From JACVRW01 sp963850205 (GTDB taxonomy: Bacteria > Actinomycetota > Thermoleophilia > Solirubrobacterales > Thermoleophilaceae), in assembly GCA_963850205.1 (NCBI GenBank), contig CAWKKJ010000012.1, forward strand, positions 62,001 through 126,000: a stretch of 64,000 bases of DNA. The letters run 5' to 3'. This document shows, in pieces, positions 27,091-36,600 of this stretch (within the stretch, counting starts at the first letter, position 1; the number at the start of each line of letters is the position of its first letter). Position numbers and translations under genes: made by a program. The notes under the pieces are model-generated. The model had not been told where the DNA came from. It worked only from the letters and a program-made list of their open reading frames with translations, and searched no databases.

Positions 27091-28452
27091 CTACCCGGCC
27101 GGCCCGGTGAAGCGCACCGCGCCCGCCCGCAGCGCGGGGCAGAGCGCGCCCCACGCGAACCGGCGGCCGTAGAACTCGCCGTCGGTGGTCAGGCGCTGTC
27201 CGCGGGTGAGGGCCTGGGTGCGGGCCAGGATCCCCAGCAGGCTGTCGGTGAGCCGCAGGTCGCGCAGCGGCCGGGTCACCCGGCCGTCCTCGATCAGGAA
27301 CGTGCCGTCGCGGGTGACGGCGGTGACCAGCGTCTCCTTCGGGCGCACAACGTTCGAGTACCAGAGGCGGGTCACGTAGATCCCGCGCTCGACACCGGCG
27401 CACAGCTCCGCCTCGTCGGCCGCGCCGCCGCCGCCGAGCACGAGGTTGGTCGGGTGCGGCCCGTAGGCGGCGCCGCCGGGGGCGAGCGCGTGGCCGGTGC
27501 TGGCCGCACCGGCCAGAGCGGCGCTGCTGGTGTCGTGCACCACGCGGTGGGCCACGCCATCCTGGATCAGCGGCAGCGGGGCCTTGGCGACCCCCTCGGC
27601 GTCAAAGCCTCGCGGGAGCGTGCCGGGCATGCGGGGCGAGTCCGAGAGGTTGATCGACGGAGCCGCGACCCGCTGGCCGAGGCGGCCGGACAGCGCGCCG
27701 CGATCCTCGGCGTGGGCCAGGCCGTTCAGCGCGGTCAAGCCGAGCAGATCGCAGAGCTCACCCACCGCGTGGGCCTCGAAGACCACCGGGTGCTCGCCCG
27801 GCTGAAGCTCGGCGGGCTCGCCGCCGGCAGTCGCCTTGCCGGCGGCCCGCTCCGCCAGCGCCTGGGCGTCCAGGGCACCGGCCGCCACCGTCGTCTGGGC
27901 GTCGAAGCCGCTCCGCCCGCTCTGGGGCCGGATGCAGATCACCTTCATGTACGCGTCCGTGGTCCGGTCGACCACCGCGCCACCGCCGCTGGTGGCCACG
28001 GCGCGCTGCTCCTCGCCCGCGGTCCAGATGCCATGCGCCTCGACCCCCGCGTCCGCTGCCACGCCGAACGCGGTGCGCAGCGCCGCTCCGCCGCCATCGG
28101 GATCGAGCGCGGCGGTGGCGGGGTCGTGGCCCTCGTGAGCCCGGCCGGCGGCCGGCTCGGGAAAGCCGGGAAAGGAGCCGTCGCCCACCGCGGCGGCGGC
28201 GACGGCCGCATGCCGGGCTCGCCGGGCGCAGTCGGCCAGCGAGGCCTCGTCGGCGGAGTTGGTGGTCGCGCGGCCCACGTGGCCGTTGAAGACCAGCGCC
28301 AGCTCGACGGTCACGTCGTCCACCGCGGTGGACTGCGTCGGGCGGTTGGCGGCGAAGCGCAGGAGCAGGGACCGCTCCCTGGTCACGAGGGCCAGCGCGT
28401 CGCCCTCTGCGTGGGCAACCGCCCGCGACGCGAGGTCGAGGGCGTCAGGCAA
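27091..28452 (-). CDS. tldE: TldE/PmbA-like metalloprotease subunit
   Basis: 453 residues from TTG at 28452, which overlaps the tldD stop by 8 bases; TTG at 28473 would add seven residues. Typical PmbA/TldE features are ERSLLLRFAANRPTQ-type N-terminal strands, PSINLSDSPRMPGTL near residue 260, FDAEGVAKAPLPLIQDGV, VHDTSSAALAG and TLVTAVTRDGTFLIEDGRVT. TldD/TldE form a heterodimeric protease that trims small peptides (microcin B17, CcdA); TldE lacks the zinc motif, and so does this protein. It is downstream of, and coupled to, tldD on the minus strand. Confidence 0.85.
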   Translation of the reverse strand: MPDALDLASRAVAHAEGDALALVTRERSLLLRFAANRPTQSTAVDDVTVELALVFNGHVGRATTNSADEASLADCARRARHAAVAAAAVGDGSFPGFPEPAAGRAHEGHDPATAALDPDGGGAALRTAFGVAADAGVEAHGIWTAGEEQRAVATSGGGAVVDRTTDAYMKVICIRPQSGRSGFDAQTTVAAGALDAQALAERAAGKATAGGEPAELQPGEHPVVFEAHAVGELCDLLGLTALNGLAHAEDRGALSGRLGQRVAAPSINLSDSPRMPGTLPRGFDAEGVAKAPLPLIQDGVAHRVVHDTSSAALAGAASTGHALAPGGAAYGPHPTNLVLGGGGAADEAELCAGVERGIYVTRLWYSNVVRPKETLVTAVTRDGTFLIEDGRVTRPLRDLRLTDSLLGILARTQALTRGQRLTTDGEFYGRRFAWGALCPALRAGAVRFTGPAG

Positions 28453-29882
28453 CGCCGACCTGCACGTCCGCAAAGCGGGCGGGCGCTGAGCCGTGCGACA
28501 CGTGCATCACCTGGCCCGGCTCGCCCTTGCCGCAGTTGAGCAGCGACATGAGGCGCCAGTCCGAGGGCGAGCAGACGGCGTCGCAGCTGCCCCAGAAGTC
28601 GGGCGTCCTGCCGGCGTAGCTGGGGTTGCGAACCAGCCCCCGCCGCTGACCGTCGCGGATCTCCCAGGCCGCCTCGCCCTCGAACTGGAAGTGCAGCCGG
28701 CGATTGTCGATCGACCACGAGCGGTTCGTCTCGATGAGCAGGCCGTCGCTCGGTGCCGGCGATCAGGTCGTCGAGCGTGCCCGCCTCGCCCGGATCGAGG
28801 TTCACGTTGGTCATGCGCACGATCGGCTGGCGGCTGAAGCCGTCGGCCCGCATGCAGCCGCCCGAGCGACCGAGCCCCACCTCGGCGGCCGTCTCGCGCG
28901 AGGACAGGAAGCCGGCCAGGATCCCCCGGTTGACGATCGGGAGCGAGCGACCCTCGACACCCTCGTCGTCCCAGCGATACGTGCCGAGCCCGCCCGCGGC
29001 GGTGGCGTCGGCCCGGATGTTCACCAGCTCGGAGCCGAGCCGCAGGGTCCCGATCCCGTCGGCGGGCACGAAGCTGGTGCCGGCGTACGAGGCCTCGCGG
29101 CCCAGCACCCGGTCGAGCTCCACTGCGTGCCCCACCGATTCGTGCAGCTGGAGGGCCAGCTGCTCGCCGGCCAGGATCACGGCGGTCCGCCGGCTCGGGC
29201 AGGCCGGCGCCTTCAGCAGGGCCACAGCCTCCTCGGACACTCGGGGCGCGTTGCCGGCGAGGTCGAGCGCAAGCAGATGCTCGTATCCCGCCTGGGCCAC
29301 GTGGCCCCCGTGCGAGGCGGGGTAGGAGCGCACCTGGCTCTCGTCGCCCAGCACGGCGACCGCCGCGATGCCCCCGCCGCACTCGGTGATGCGCTGCTCG
29401 CAGAGCGCGCCCTCGGTGGAGGCGAAGAGCGTGTCCAGCCGGCGGGCGTCGAAGCTGGCCGTGGTCAGGTTCACGCCCGGCTCGCTGCGCAGCAGGGTCT
29501 CCGCCGCGTGCAGCACGCCGAGCTTCTCCTCGAGCGGGACGCTGAAGGGATCGCGCTCCGCCGGGCTGTGCCAGGAGCCCTGCGCCGGGGTCTCGGGCGC
29601 CAGCGGCACGCCGCCCGTCGACGGGGTCGCGGCAGCCACGGCCAGGGCTCGCTCGAGGGCCTCCTCGGCGCCGGCCCGCTCGTCTCCCCGCGCCGCGGCA
29701 AAGCCCCAGGCTCCTCCCACCCGAACCCGGACGCCGATGCCGGCGCTCTCGTCCGAGGTCAGCTGGTCGAGCGCCCCGTTGCGCGTGGACAGGCGCTCCG
29801 CGCGGGTGTTGACGAAGCGGGCGTCCGCGTACTCGGCCCGCGAGGCGGCCGCGTCGATCAGGTCTTGGAGCAACTCGCGCAT
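28445..29882 (-). pseudogene. tldD: TldD-like metalloprotease subunit, apparent +1 frameshift near 28748
   Basis: The first ~378 residues contain the zinc motif HESVGHAVELDRVLG and AGTSFVPADGIGTLRLGSEL, the TldD hallmark. At ~28748 (LDDLIAGTE) the frame goes off into non-homologous sequence. Dropping one base restores DGLLIETNRSWSIDNRRLHF and FEGEAAWEIRDGQRRGLVRN, then GRTPDFWGSCDAVCSP, LNCGKGEPGQVMHVSHG and a stop at 28445, exactly as expected for TldD. The gene is therefore complete apart from one extra base. It is either inactivated or, more likely given the intact coupled tldE, misread. Confidence 0.85.
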
Positions 29883-29936
29883 CGAGGGCGCCGCAGGCTA
29901 TCTATCCCGCCGCGGCGCCCCGGCTGTCCAGAGACG

Positions 29937-31518
29937 TCAGCGCGGCGTGGGCTTGCCTCGCTGCACCGGGAAGTCCCTGGCCGTCTGCCCGGCGGGAGCG
30001 CCGTCGGGGACGATCAGCTCGCCGCCGAACGGGGGCGACGCGGTCGCGCCGAACGTGTCGGTGCCGTCGGCGTCGTCCTGGGACGCCGACCAGAAGGGCT
30101 CGAACACGTCGTCCCACGCCGCCAGCCCGATGTAGTCGCCCACGAAGTATCCGCGCGCGACCGGCGCGGAGCGCATGTCGAACGACTCGTCGGTGACCCG
30201 CTCCTCACGCCAGGTCGCGCCACCGTCGGTGGAGCGGACCATCCAGACGTCGGTCTCCAGCTCCGCATCGCCCAGGTCGTTGTTGCGGAAGTCGTAGTAG
30301 ATGACGCCGATATTGCCCTGGTCATCCACCCGGATCGCCGGGGTGAAGGCCTGCGTGTCGAAACGCCGGTTGTTGATCCGGACCGGCTCCGACCAGGTCT
30401 CTCCGCCGTCGCTCGACTTCGAGAAGGCGATCTGGTCGCGCTCGAAGCCGGTGAAGCGAGCGTCCTGCCAGACGGCGTAGACGTTGTCGGTGCCCGCGCG
30501 CTCGTCGGAGGCGATCTCGGGAATGATGTCGCCGGTGCGCACGGGGTCGCCGGTCTCGGGGTCGGTCGACCTCCACGGTGCCGAGCCGCGATATCGGGAT
30601 CTCGCCCGTCCAGGACGCGCCCTTGTCCTCGGAGCGCAGCACGCTGACGTAGCCGCCCTTGCGGCCCTCGCTGTTGTCGTTGCGGAACACGGTCATGACG
30701 TTCACGAGGTCGCCGTCGGGCATGACCACGATCTGATTGCCGATCGTCTGGTCGTTCCGGCCCGGGTCGAATATCGGCCGGGCGGGCTCCCAGCTCGCCC
30801 CACCGTCGGTGGTCCGGGCGAACCAGGTGGGGCCTCGGAACGCCGCCGCGTTGAGGAACGACTGGCCCTGGGAACGCTCGTTGGGGAAGACCAGGCGGTC
30901 CCAGATCGCGTACACGTAGTCGGCATCGGTCCAGTCGGCGGTGAGGGACTCCTTGTCGTTGAAGACGGTGTTGGCGGTGTCGCGCCGCACCTCGGTGGGC
31001 GTGCTCCAGGTCCGGCCCCCGTCCTGGGACTCACTGACCAGAATCGCGTTGGCCAGGTCGCGGGTGTCGTTGAAGGCGAGCGTGATCTGGTAAGCGTCGC
31101 CGTCGGGACCGAAGCTCACCCAGGGGTCGGTGGCCCGCTCGTAGTCGCCCACGCTTCCGGGCGCCGCCCCCGCGCAGCGGGAGAACTTGGGCAGAGCGGC
31201 CAGGGCAAGCGGCTCCCAACTGGCTCCCCCGTCGAAGGAGACCGTCGTTCCCTGGCCGCTCGCGCCCCCGCCGGAGAAGCGATCCTGCTGGTAGACCCCC
31301 ACCAGATTGTCCGTGTCCGTGGGATTCACGTCGATCCACGGCTCGACCTCGGAGTTGAGGTAGAGCGTCCCGCTCTGCGGGGCGCCGTGACAATCCGGCG
31401 CGAACGGGCTGAGGGCCGAAGCCTGGACGTTCGGCCCGACGGCCGCCCCCGCGGGGCCCGCCAGGCCCACCGCGGTCACCGTGGCGGCTATCGCTCCGAC
31501 CAGCAGGCGTGCTCTCAT
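29937..31518 (-). pseudogene. Secreted BNR/Asp-box (sialidase-fold) repeat protein, apparent +1 frameshift near 30567
   Basis: A signal peptide (residues 1-25) is followed by a beta-propeller with six Asp-box repeats of the SxDxGxxW type: VSFDGGASWEP, ESQDGGRTWSTP, ARTTDGGASWEP, RSEDKGASWTG, then after the shift SSDGGETWSEP and RSTDGGATWRE. After LGTVEVD (~30567) one extra base breaks the frame. Reading past it gives DPETGDPVRTGDIIPEIASD and an intact end at 29937. Together the product is ~526 residues. Asp-box propellers bind or cut glycans, but many members are not sialidases and no Arg triad can be assigned here. A BNR-repeat surface or exo-enzyme is the safe call. Confidence 0.8.
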
Positions 31519-31533
31519 CGTTCGGCGTCCTCC

Positions 31534-32067
31534 CTAGGAATCGTCGGTCTTGAGGGACACGCACTTGCCGAAGGCATTGCGCTTGTTGGGGTTGGTCCCG
31601 TACTTGGCGGCGAAGGCCTCCCTGCCCATCGCCCGCTCGGCCGCGCAGCGCTTGGCGGCGTTCTTGGTCTCCGCTGCGTCCTCGCTGTCCTCGGCGTCCA
31701 TCTCGGCCTTGTTCTCCCTGGCCTTGGCCGAGACGCACTTGCCGTATGCGTTGCGGTCGTTCTTGTTGGCGCCGTACTTCTCGGCGAACGCCTCGGGGCC
31801 CAACTTGCGCTCCGCCTTGCAGTCACGGGCGGCGTTCTTCTTGGCCTGGCCGCGCTCCTTCTCCTCCTCGGCGGCCCGAAGGCGTACGCAGCGGCTCATG
31901 CTGTGGTACTTGGTCTTGAAGCCCTCGCGGGTCGCGCGGGTGCTCCCGCGCTCCTGCTTGCACTCCTTCTGGGCCGCCTGCCGGTCCTTGTCGCTCGGTT
32001 GTCCGGTTGCGACCGCCGGCAGCGCGAGCATCGCGGTCAGGCCGACGGCTAGCGTGATCGTCTTCAT
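31534..32067 (-). CDS. Secreted protein with three Cys-paired repeats
   Basis: 177 residues from ATG at 32067, which begins a signal peptide (KTITLAVGLTAMLALPAVAT). The mature part is three copies of a ~40-45 residue unit. The last two are nearly alike: CKAERKLGPEAFAEKYGANK followed by NDRNAYGKCVSAK, and CAAERAMGREAFAAKYGTNP followed by NKRNAFGKCVSLK. The first copy (CKQERGSTREGFKTKYHSM-like, then RCVRL) has diverged. Each unit holds two Cys about 30 residues apart, suggesting one disulfide per unit. Charged linkers (Glu/Lys/Ala-rich) separate them. I do not recognise a named family. It lies 15 bases after the BNR gene's start and may be co-transcribed with it. Confidence 0.75.
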   Translation of the reverse strand: MKTITLAVGLTAMLALPAVATGQPSDKDRQAAQKECKQERGSTRATREGFKTKYHSMSRCVRLRAAEEEKERGQAKKNAARDCKAERKLGPEAFAEKYGANKNDRNAYGKCVSAKARENKAEMDAEDSEDAAETKNAAKRCAAERAMGREAFAAKYGTNPNKRNAFGKCVSLKTDDS

Positions 32068-32176
32068 GACCCGTAAAACGCGCCTGCCGGAAGAAGGTTG
32101 GCGAGTCACAGGTGAACTTCCTGGGGTCTGCCGCGTTTCCGGTGCAGATGCGAAATGTTCCGATACCGGAGTCACG

Positions 32177-32194
32177 CTACCCGGCTACGGGTAG
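32177..32194. promoter_or_regulatory. Inverted repeat just upstream of sigma-fusion gene
   Basis: CTACCCG-GCTA-CGGGTAG lies 12 bases before the ATG of the sigma fusion gene, in the 139-base space between it and the divergent Cys-repeat protein. Its place over the leader could serve autoregulation or translation control. Confidence 0.4.
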
Positions 32195-32206
32195 AACACT
32201 GTTGCC

Positions 32207-33689
32207 ATGCGCGCGGTCTCCATCCCGTCGCGGCTCCCGACTGGACCTCTCCGCTCGCGGCGGCTGCTTGCCCTCGCACCCGACGACACGCTGGCGACGC
32301 AGATCCAGCGCGGCAGCGAGGCGGCGTTCGAGGCCGTCTTCGAGCGGCACGCGGCCGGGCTGCTGGGATTCTGTCGCCATATGCTCGGCTCCCCGGAAGA
32401 GGCCGAGGACGCCGTACAGCAGATCTTCGCCTCGGCGTTCCGGGACCTGCAGCGGGGCGAGGTGCGCCGGCTGGCGCTCAAGCCCTGGCTGTACGCGATT
32501 GCGCGCAATCGCTGCCTCTCGATGCTCCGCTCGCGCCGCGAGCATCAGCCGCTGGCCGCCGACCTGTCCACGCGCGGGCTGGCCGATCAGGTCGAGCAAC
32601 GCGCCGAGCTGCGCGACCTCCTTCGTGATCTCGGCAGCCTGCCGCGCGACCAGCGCACCGCGCTGCTGCTCACCCAGCTGGGTGCCCTGTCGCACGCCGA
32701 GGCGGGCCAGGTGCTCGGCTGCGAGGCGGAGAAGGTGAAGGCGCTCGTGTTCCGCGCCCGCAGCGGCCTCATCTCCCGGCGCGAGGCCCGTGAGACCCCC
32801 TGCACCGAGATCCGCCGGCAGCTCGCCACTCTGCGCGGTGGCTCGCTGCGCCGCAGCGGGCTGCGTCACCATCTGAGCGAATGCCCCGGCTGCCGTGCCT
32901 TCCGCAGGCAGGTCGAGGAGCAGCGCAAGCTGCTGGCCGTTGCCCTTCCGGTGGCGCCGGCGCTGGGCCTGAAGTCGAGCGTGCTGGCCGCCGTGGGCCT
33001 GGGCGGCGGGTCGGCGGGCGGGGGCCTTGCCGCCGGGCTCGGTGGGCTCGGGAGCGCGCTCACCTCCTCGCTGGGCACCGGCACGGCAGCGAAGCTCGCG
33101 GCGGTCGGGCTGGCGGCAGGCGGTGGCGTGGCGGCCACCACCACGCTTGGCGGCGATCCCGCTCCGGCTCCGCCGCCGGCGGTACGAGCCTCGCCGTCGC
33201 CCTCCGCGGCCCAGCCGGCGACGGCGGCCACGGGGGCGGGGTCACCCGGCCGGATGCGTCCCACACGCCGCTCGGCGGCGCAGGCAGGGCCGGCCGCGCC
33301 GAGAACCCGGCGGGCGCCGGGAACGCGGCCAGGCCGCATGAGGGCCGGCCGGGAGCACAGCACAGGCAGGCGGGCAGCCGTCACCCGTCAGGCGCGCGGC
33401 CCGACCCGATCGAGGGCCGAGCCCGAGCCGGCACGGCGGCCCGGCCAAGACGCACGGGAAACCACCCGGCAGCCCCGGGCGCGGGCCCATCGAGGCCCCA
33501 CCGGCGGGAACTCCGGTGAAGCGAGGCCCACCGCAGATCAAGCGGACACCTGCGGCGCCGGTCCCGCGCAGCACCGCTCCTGCGGCACGGCCGGCGGACC
33601 CCCCGCCGCAAGCGGCTCAGCCGGCCCCGCCAGTCCGTCCGCCCGAGGCGACCAAGCCGCCAAAGGCCGCCAAGCCCTCAGGTCACTAG
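32207..33689 (+). CDS. ECF sigma factor fused to zinc-finger anti-sigma-like domain; tail probably frame-disrupted
   Basis: Sigma region 2 lies at about residues 30-100 (FEAVFERHAAGLLGFCRHML, LKPWLYAIARNRCLSMLRSR) and region 4 at about 135-190 (LPRDQRTALLLTQLGALSHA, EAEKVKALVFRARSGLISRR). After it comes a ZAS-like zinc motif: C203 (ETPCTEIR), then H-x3-C-x2-C in RHHLSECPGCRAFRRQVEE. A Gly/Ala-rich hydrophobic stretch (~245-320) follows, then a Pro/Arg-rich tail. In the starting frame there is no stop until 34855, deep inside the opposite-strand glutamate dehydrogenase gene. Base-3 G/C bias moves to another frame at ~33235 and again at ~33430, giving a natural Pro/Lys-rich end (PPVRPPEATKPPKAAKPSGH) and a stop at 33689. 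I therefore place the end there. Confidence 0.75.
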
Positions 33690-36600
33690 ATCAGGTTCCG
33701 CACCTCGCGCACGCCCACGGGCAGCGTGGTGAGGTCGAAGGTGCGCCCCACCTGGATGTCCCGCAGCGTCTGCAGGGTGCGCTCGGAGGCCGGGTTGGCG
33801 TCCACCCAGGCGCGCACCATCTCCTCGGGGTCGCCCGTGGCGCCCCCTCTGAGCACCTCCGCCGTGAGCGCCCGGTGGAGGCTGTAGAGGTCGTCGCGCA
33901 GCGCGGCCCGGGCCAGGGCCCGCCAGCGGTCGTCCCGCGGCAGCTCCGCGATCCGGTCCCGCAGCCAGTGGAGCTGCAGGCGGTTGCCGAGCCGGAAATG
34001 CACGGCCGCCACTGGCTCGACCTTCATCCCGGCGTCCGCGGCCACCTCGACGACGTCGAACACCGCGTAGGTCGTGCCGAGCGTGGCGATCCGGGTGGCC
34101 AGCGAGGCCGGCACGCCCGCGCCCCGCAGCTCGCCGGCGCGCTCGGCAAGCGGCTCGGCGTCCTCGGGATCGAGCAGCTCCATCACCGATTCCCCCAACG
34201 CCGTGGCGCCCGGCTCGAAGCGAGCCACCGTCGGCGCGATCGCCAGCGGCCGCTCGGCGTTGCGCAGCAGCCAGCGCGACCCGCGCTCGATCAGCCGCCG
34301 GCCCTCCAGCAGCACGCCGATCTGGGTGGCGGCGTCCACCTCGTTGTCCAGCGCCTCGATCTCGGCCCACTGGTCGCGCATGCGAAACACCTCGCGGGCC
34401 ACCGCGTAGGCCCGTGCGATCTCGGACGCGGGCGCGCCGGTCTCCTCCTGCAGCCGGAACGCGAAGGTGGTGCCCCCCCCGTGCAGCATGTTGTTGACCA
34501 CCTGCGTGGCCACGATCTCTCGCCGCAGCCGGTGCTGCCGCATTCGCTCTCCGAAGCGCTCGGGCAGCGGCTCCGGGAAGTAGCGGTCGAGCTCGGTGGA
34601 CAGGTAGGGGTCTTCGGGCACGTCGGAATCGAGCAGCTCGTCGTACAGGTGCACCTTGCTGTAGGCCAGCAGCGTGGCCAGCTCCGGCCGGGTGAGCCCG
34701 AGGTTGTCGCGCTTGCGCTCGGCAAGCTCGTCGCCGCTGGGCAGGAACTCCAGCTCGCGGTCGAGCTCACGCGCGTTCTCGAGCGCGCGGATGAAGCGGC
34801 GGTGGACGTCGACCATCGAGGCGGCCTGTGCCTCGGACAGGCTCAGCGTCTCTGATTGCTCGTAGCTGTCCTGGAGCACCAGGGCGGCCACGGCCTCGGT
34901 CATGTCCGAGAGCAGGCCGTTGCGCTGCTTGGGTGTGAGGTCACCGTCGGCCACCACGGCGTCGAGCAGGATCTTGATGTTCACCTCGCGGTCCGAGCAG
35001 TCGACGCCGCCGGCGTTGTCGATGGCGTCGGTGTTGATGCGGCCGCCGCCCAGCGCGTACTCGATCCGGGCCCGCTGGGTGAGGCCGAGGTTGCCGCCTT
35101 CGCCCACCACGCGGCAGCGCAGCTCGTCGGCGCTGACGCGCACCGCGTCGTTGGCCTTGTCGCCCGCTTCGGCCTGGGCCTCGTCGGCGGCCTTCACGTA
35201 GGTGCCGATCCCACCGTTCCAGAACAGGTCCACCGGCGCCCGCAGCAGGGCCCGGATCAGCTCGTTCGGCGCGAGCGCCTCGTCCTTGACGTCGAGCGCC
35301 TCCCGCACCTGGGGGCTGAGCGGAATCGACTTCGCCGATCGCCGGAAGACGCCGCCGCCCTCGGAGATCCGGTCGCTGTCGTAGTCCGCCCAGGAGGAGC
35401 GCTCCAGCTCGAACAGCCGGCGCCGCTCCTCCCAGCTCGCCTCGGGGTCCGGATCCGGGTCGAGGAACACGTGCTCGTGGTTGAAGGCGCCGATCAGGCG
35501 CAGGTGGCGCGACAGGAGCATCCCGTTGCCGAACACGTCCCCCGACATGTCGCCGACCCCGACGGCGGTGAAGTCCTCATCCTGAATGTCGCGCCCGAGC
35601 TCGCGGAAGTGGCGCTTCACGCACTCCCAGGCCCCGCGCGCGGTGATCCCCATCGCCTTGTGGTCGTAGCCCGTGGCGCCGCCGGAGGCGAAGGCGTCGC
35701 CCAGCCAGAAGCCCCGTTCGGTGGAGATCGCGTTGGCGATGTCGGAGAAGGTGGCGGTGCCCTTGTCGGCGGCCACCACCAGGTAGGGGTCCTCGCCGTC
35801 GTAGCGCACCACCTGCGCGGGACCCGCGATCTCACCGTCCACGATGTTGTCGGTCAGGCCCAGGAGCCCACGGATGAAGATGCGATAGCAGGCCACCACC
35901 TCGTCCATCAGCTCCTTGCGGCTCCCGCCGGGCGGCCGCTTGACCACGAAGCCGCCCTTGGCACCGACCGGGACGATCACCGAGTTCTTGACCTGCTGGG
36001 CCTTCATGAGCCCGAGCACCTCGGTGCGGAAGTCCTCGCGCCGGTCCGACCAGCGCAGCCCCCCGCGGGCCACCCGGCCGCCGCGCAGGTGGGCGCCCTC
36101 GGTGCGGGGCGAGTAGACGAAGACCTCGAACTCGGGCCGCGGCTGCGGCAGCCAGGCCAGCTGCCCCGGATCAAGCTTGAACGAGACGTTCCCGGCGAGA
36201 TCGTCGTCGCTCCCGTCCTTGAAGTAGTCGGTGCGCAGCATCGCCCGGATCACCCCGAGGAAGGTGCGCAGGATCTGATCCTGGTCAAGGCTCTCCACCG
36301 CGTCGATCGACTGCTCGATGTGCTCGGCCACGTCGGTGGCGTCGTCGCGGTCGTTGCGCCTGGGGTCGAAGCGCGCCTTGAAGAGCGCGATCAGCAGGCG
36401 GGCGATCTCCGGATGAGCCACCAGCGAGCGCTCCACGAAGCGGTCGCTGAAGCGGGTCCCGGCCTGGCGGAGGTACTTGCCCACCGCGCGCAGCACCGTG
36501 ATCTCGCGCCACGTGAGGCCGGCTCCGAGCACCAGACGGTTGTAGCCGTCGCTCTCGGTGTCCCCGCGCCAGGCGCGCAGGAAGGCGTCCTGAAAGGCCT

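Noticed and set aside
29937..31518. Calling the BNR protein a sialidase
   Set aside because: Asp-boxes alone do not show sialidase activity; the arginine triad and catalytic Tyr/Glu could not be identified.
33691..34855. Sigma-fusion protein extending to 34855
   Set aside because: The extension is antisense to the glutamate dehydrogenase C-terminus and follows a loss of the coding frame signal at ~33235.
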